Below are positions 63,611 through 64,000 of a stretch of 64,000 nucleotides of DNA, in pieces (positions within the stretch are counted from its first letter, which is position 1; every line of letters starts with the position of its first letter). The notes below the pieces were generated by a model, which searched no databases, was not told where the DNA came from, and worked only from the letters and a program-made list of their open reading frames with translations. This DNA is from Trissonchulus latispiculum (lineage: Eukaryota; Nematoda; Enoplea; Enoplida; Ironidae), in NCBI GenBank assembly GCA_030248195.1, contig JASAND010018294.1, positions 1 through 64,000 of the forward strand, in the 5' to 3' direction. The translations under genes and the position numbers were made by a program.

Positions 63611-64000
63611 TAGTGTTTGAGGCCGGCCGGGGTTTCACCGGCCGGCTGCCGGCCGGCCGCCGGCCGGACAATCGCCGGCCGGCCCGGCCGCACCCAGCGG
63701 GCGGCCGGCCGGTGCGCGGGCGGGCCGGCCGGCGGCCGGTGAGCCCGTAGGCCGGCCGGCGGCCGGCCGGCGTGCCGGTTACCGGCCTAGAGCAGTTTGC
63801 AGTGCAGTTATAGTAACTGCTAAGATATTTATTTTCGGATGTTATCTTAGAAAAATAGCACAGCATAGCATAAAAAATTAGCAAAATTAGATTTGGAGTC
63901 CATTTTAAGCTTAGTTGCTCTATTTTGCAAATTTGTGATTGGTCATTTTTATCCCCGCCGGCGGCCGGCCGGCCGGCCGGTCGGCCGTTAGCCGGCCGGC
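63611..64000. repeat. CCGGCCGG-palindrome repeat at the window end
   Basis: Starts TAGTGTTTGAGGCCGGCC at 63611. Dense GGCCGGCC/CCGGCGGCC words (63630-63790) are followed by a unique AT-rich spacer (63790-63950) and a second dense block (63957-64000) that runs off the window. This has the same plan as the GAAACT element at 47.2 kb: reiterated words at both ends and an AT-rich middle. Probably a hAT-like MITE whose right end is cut off. Confidence 0.65.

Noticed and set aside
63522..63884. Pro/Arg-rich minus-strand frame
   Set aside because: Translation of CCGGCCGG palindromes.

Overview
This is a gene-sparse, AT-rich, intron-containing animal genome window with a heavy load of transposable elements. 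The recognisable genes point to an invertebrate, most likely an ecdysozoan such as an arthropod or a relative. They are the 3' end of a Cys-loop anion-channel gene, part of a cyclic-nucleotide-gated channel of the CNGA/TAX-4 type, and a clear brain tumor (brat) TRIM-NHL homologue. I cannot name the species.

Layout. 1-0.98 kb: a small inverted-repeat transposon and a tRNA-like fragment. 0.98-1.34 kb (+): last exon of a Cys-loop receptor. 1.8-14.5 kb and 28.3-29.25 kb: a four-member family of small, probably secreted proteins, which I call A, B, C and D. I found it by joining exons that are mostly too short to stand out as ORFs. Exon 1 encodes a 14-15 residue hydrophobic leader. Exon 2 encodes a conserved Trp-X-X-Pro core. 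In A and C, a phase-matched third exon encodes an extremely Gly-rich tail. A (-) and C (+) are head to head over about 340 bp with a TATA box on each side. B (-) and D (+) look like a second copy of that pair, now separated by about 13.5 kb of repeat-rich DNA. Gene A is split in exon 2 by a 2.3 kb foldback element that itself carries a 1.13 kb gag-only LTR retrotransposon.

14.6-28 kb: repeats, an 86-89 bp tandem array, a decayed protein-kinase copy and a MITE. 30.1-39.3 kb: a 9.2 kb hAT-like element with an 8-bp target-site duplication. It holds a GACGCACC satellite with a 339-bp higher-order period, a non-coding core full of long perfect hairpins, and two homopolymer blocks that look like assembly errors. 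40.0-42.15 kb (+): two CNG-channel exons with no continuation visible. 46.6-47.7 kb: two small hAT-like elements made of short reiterated words.

49.4-63.2 kb (-): three exons of brat. The NHL beta-propeller is split by an 11.7 kb intron filled by an old 9.2 kb LTR element. That element carries two oppositely oriented copies of a 1.1 kb TA-flanked transposon, and the intron also has a tRNA-like unit and another foldback element. The window ends in a CCGGCCGG-rich repeat.

No functional link between the recognised genes is visible; they look like unrelated neighbours. The most novel content is the head-to-head secreted Gly-rich gene family and how it was duplicated, split and interrupted by transposons.
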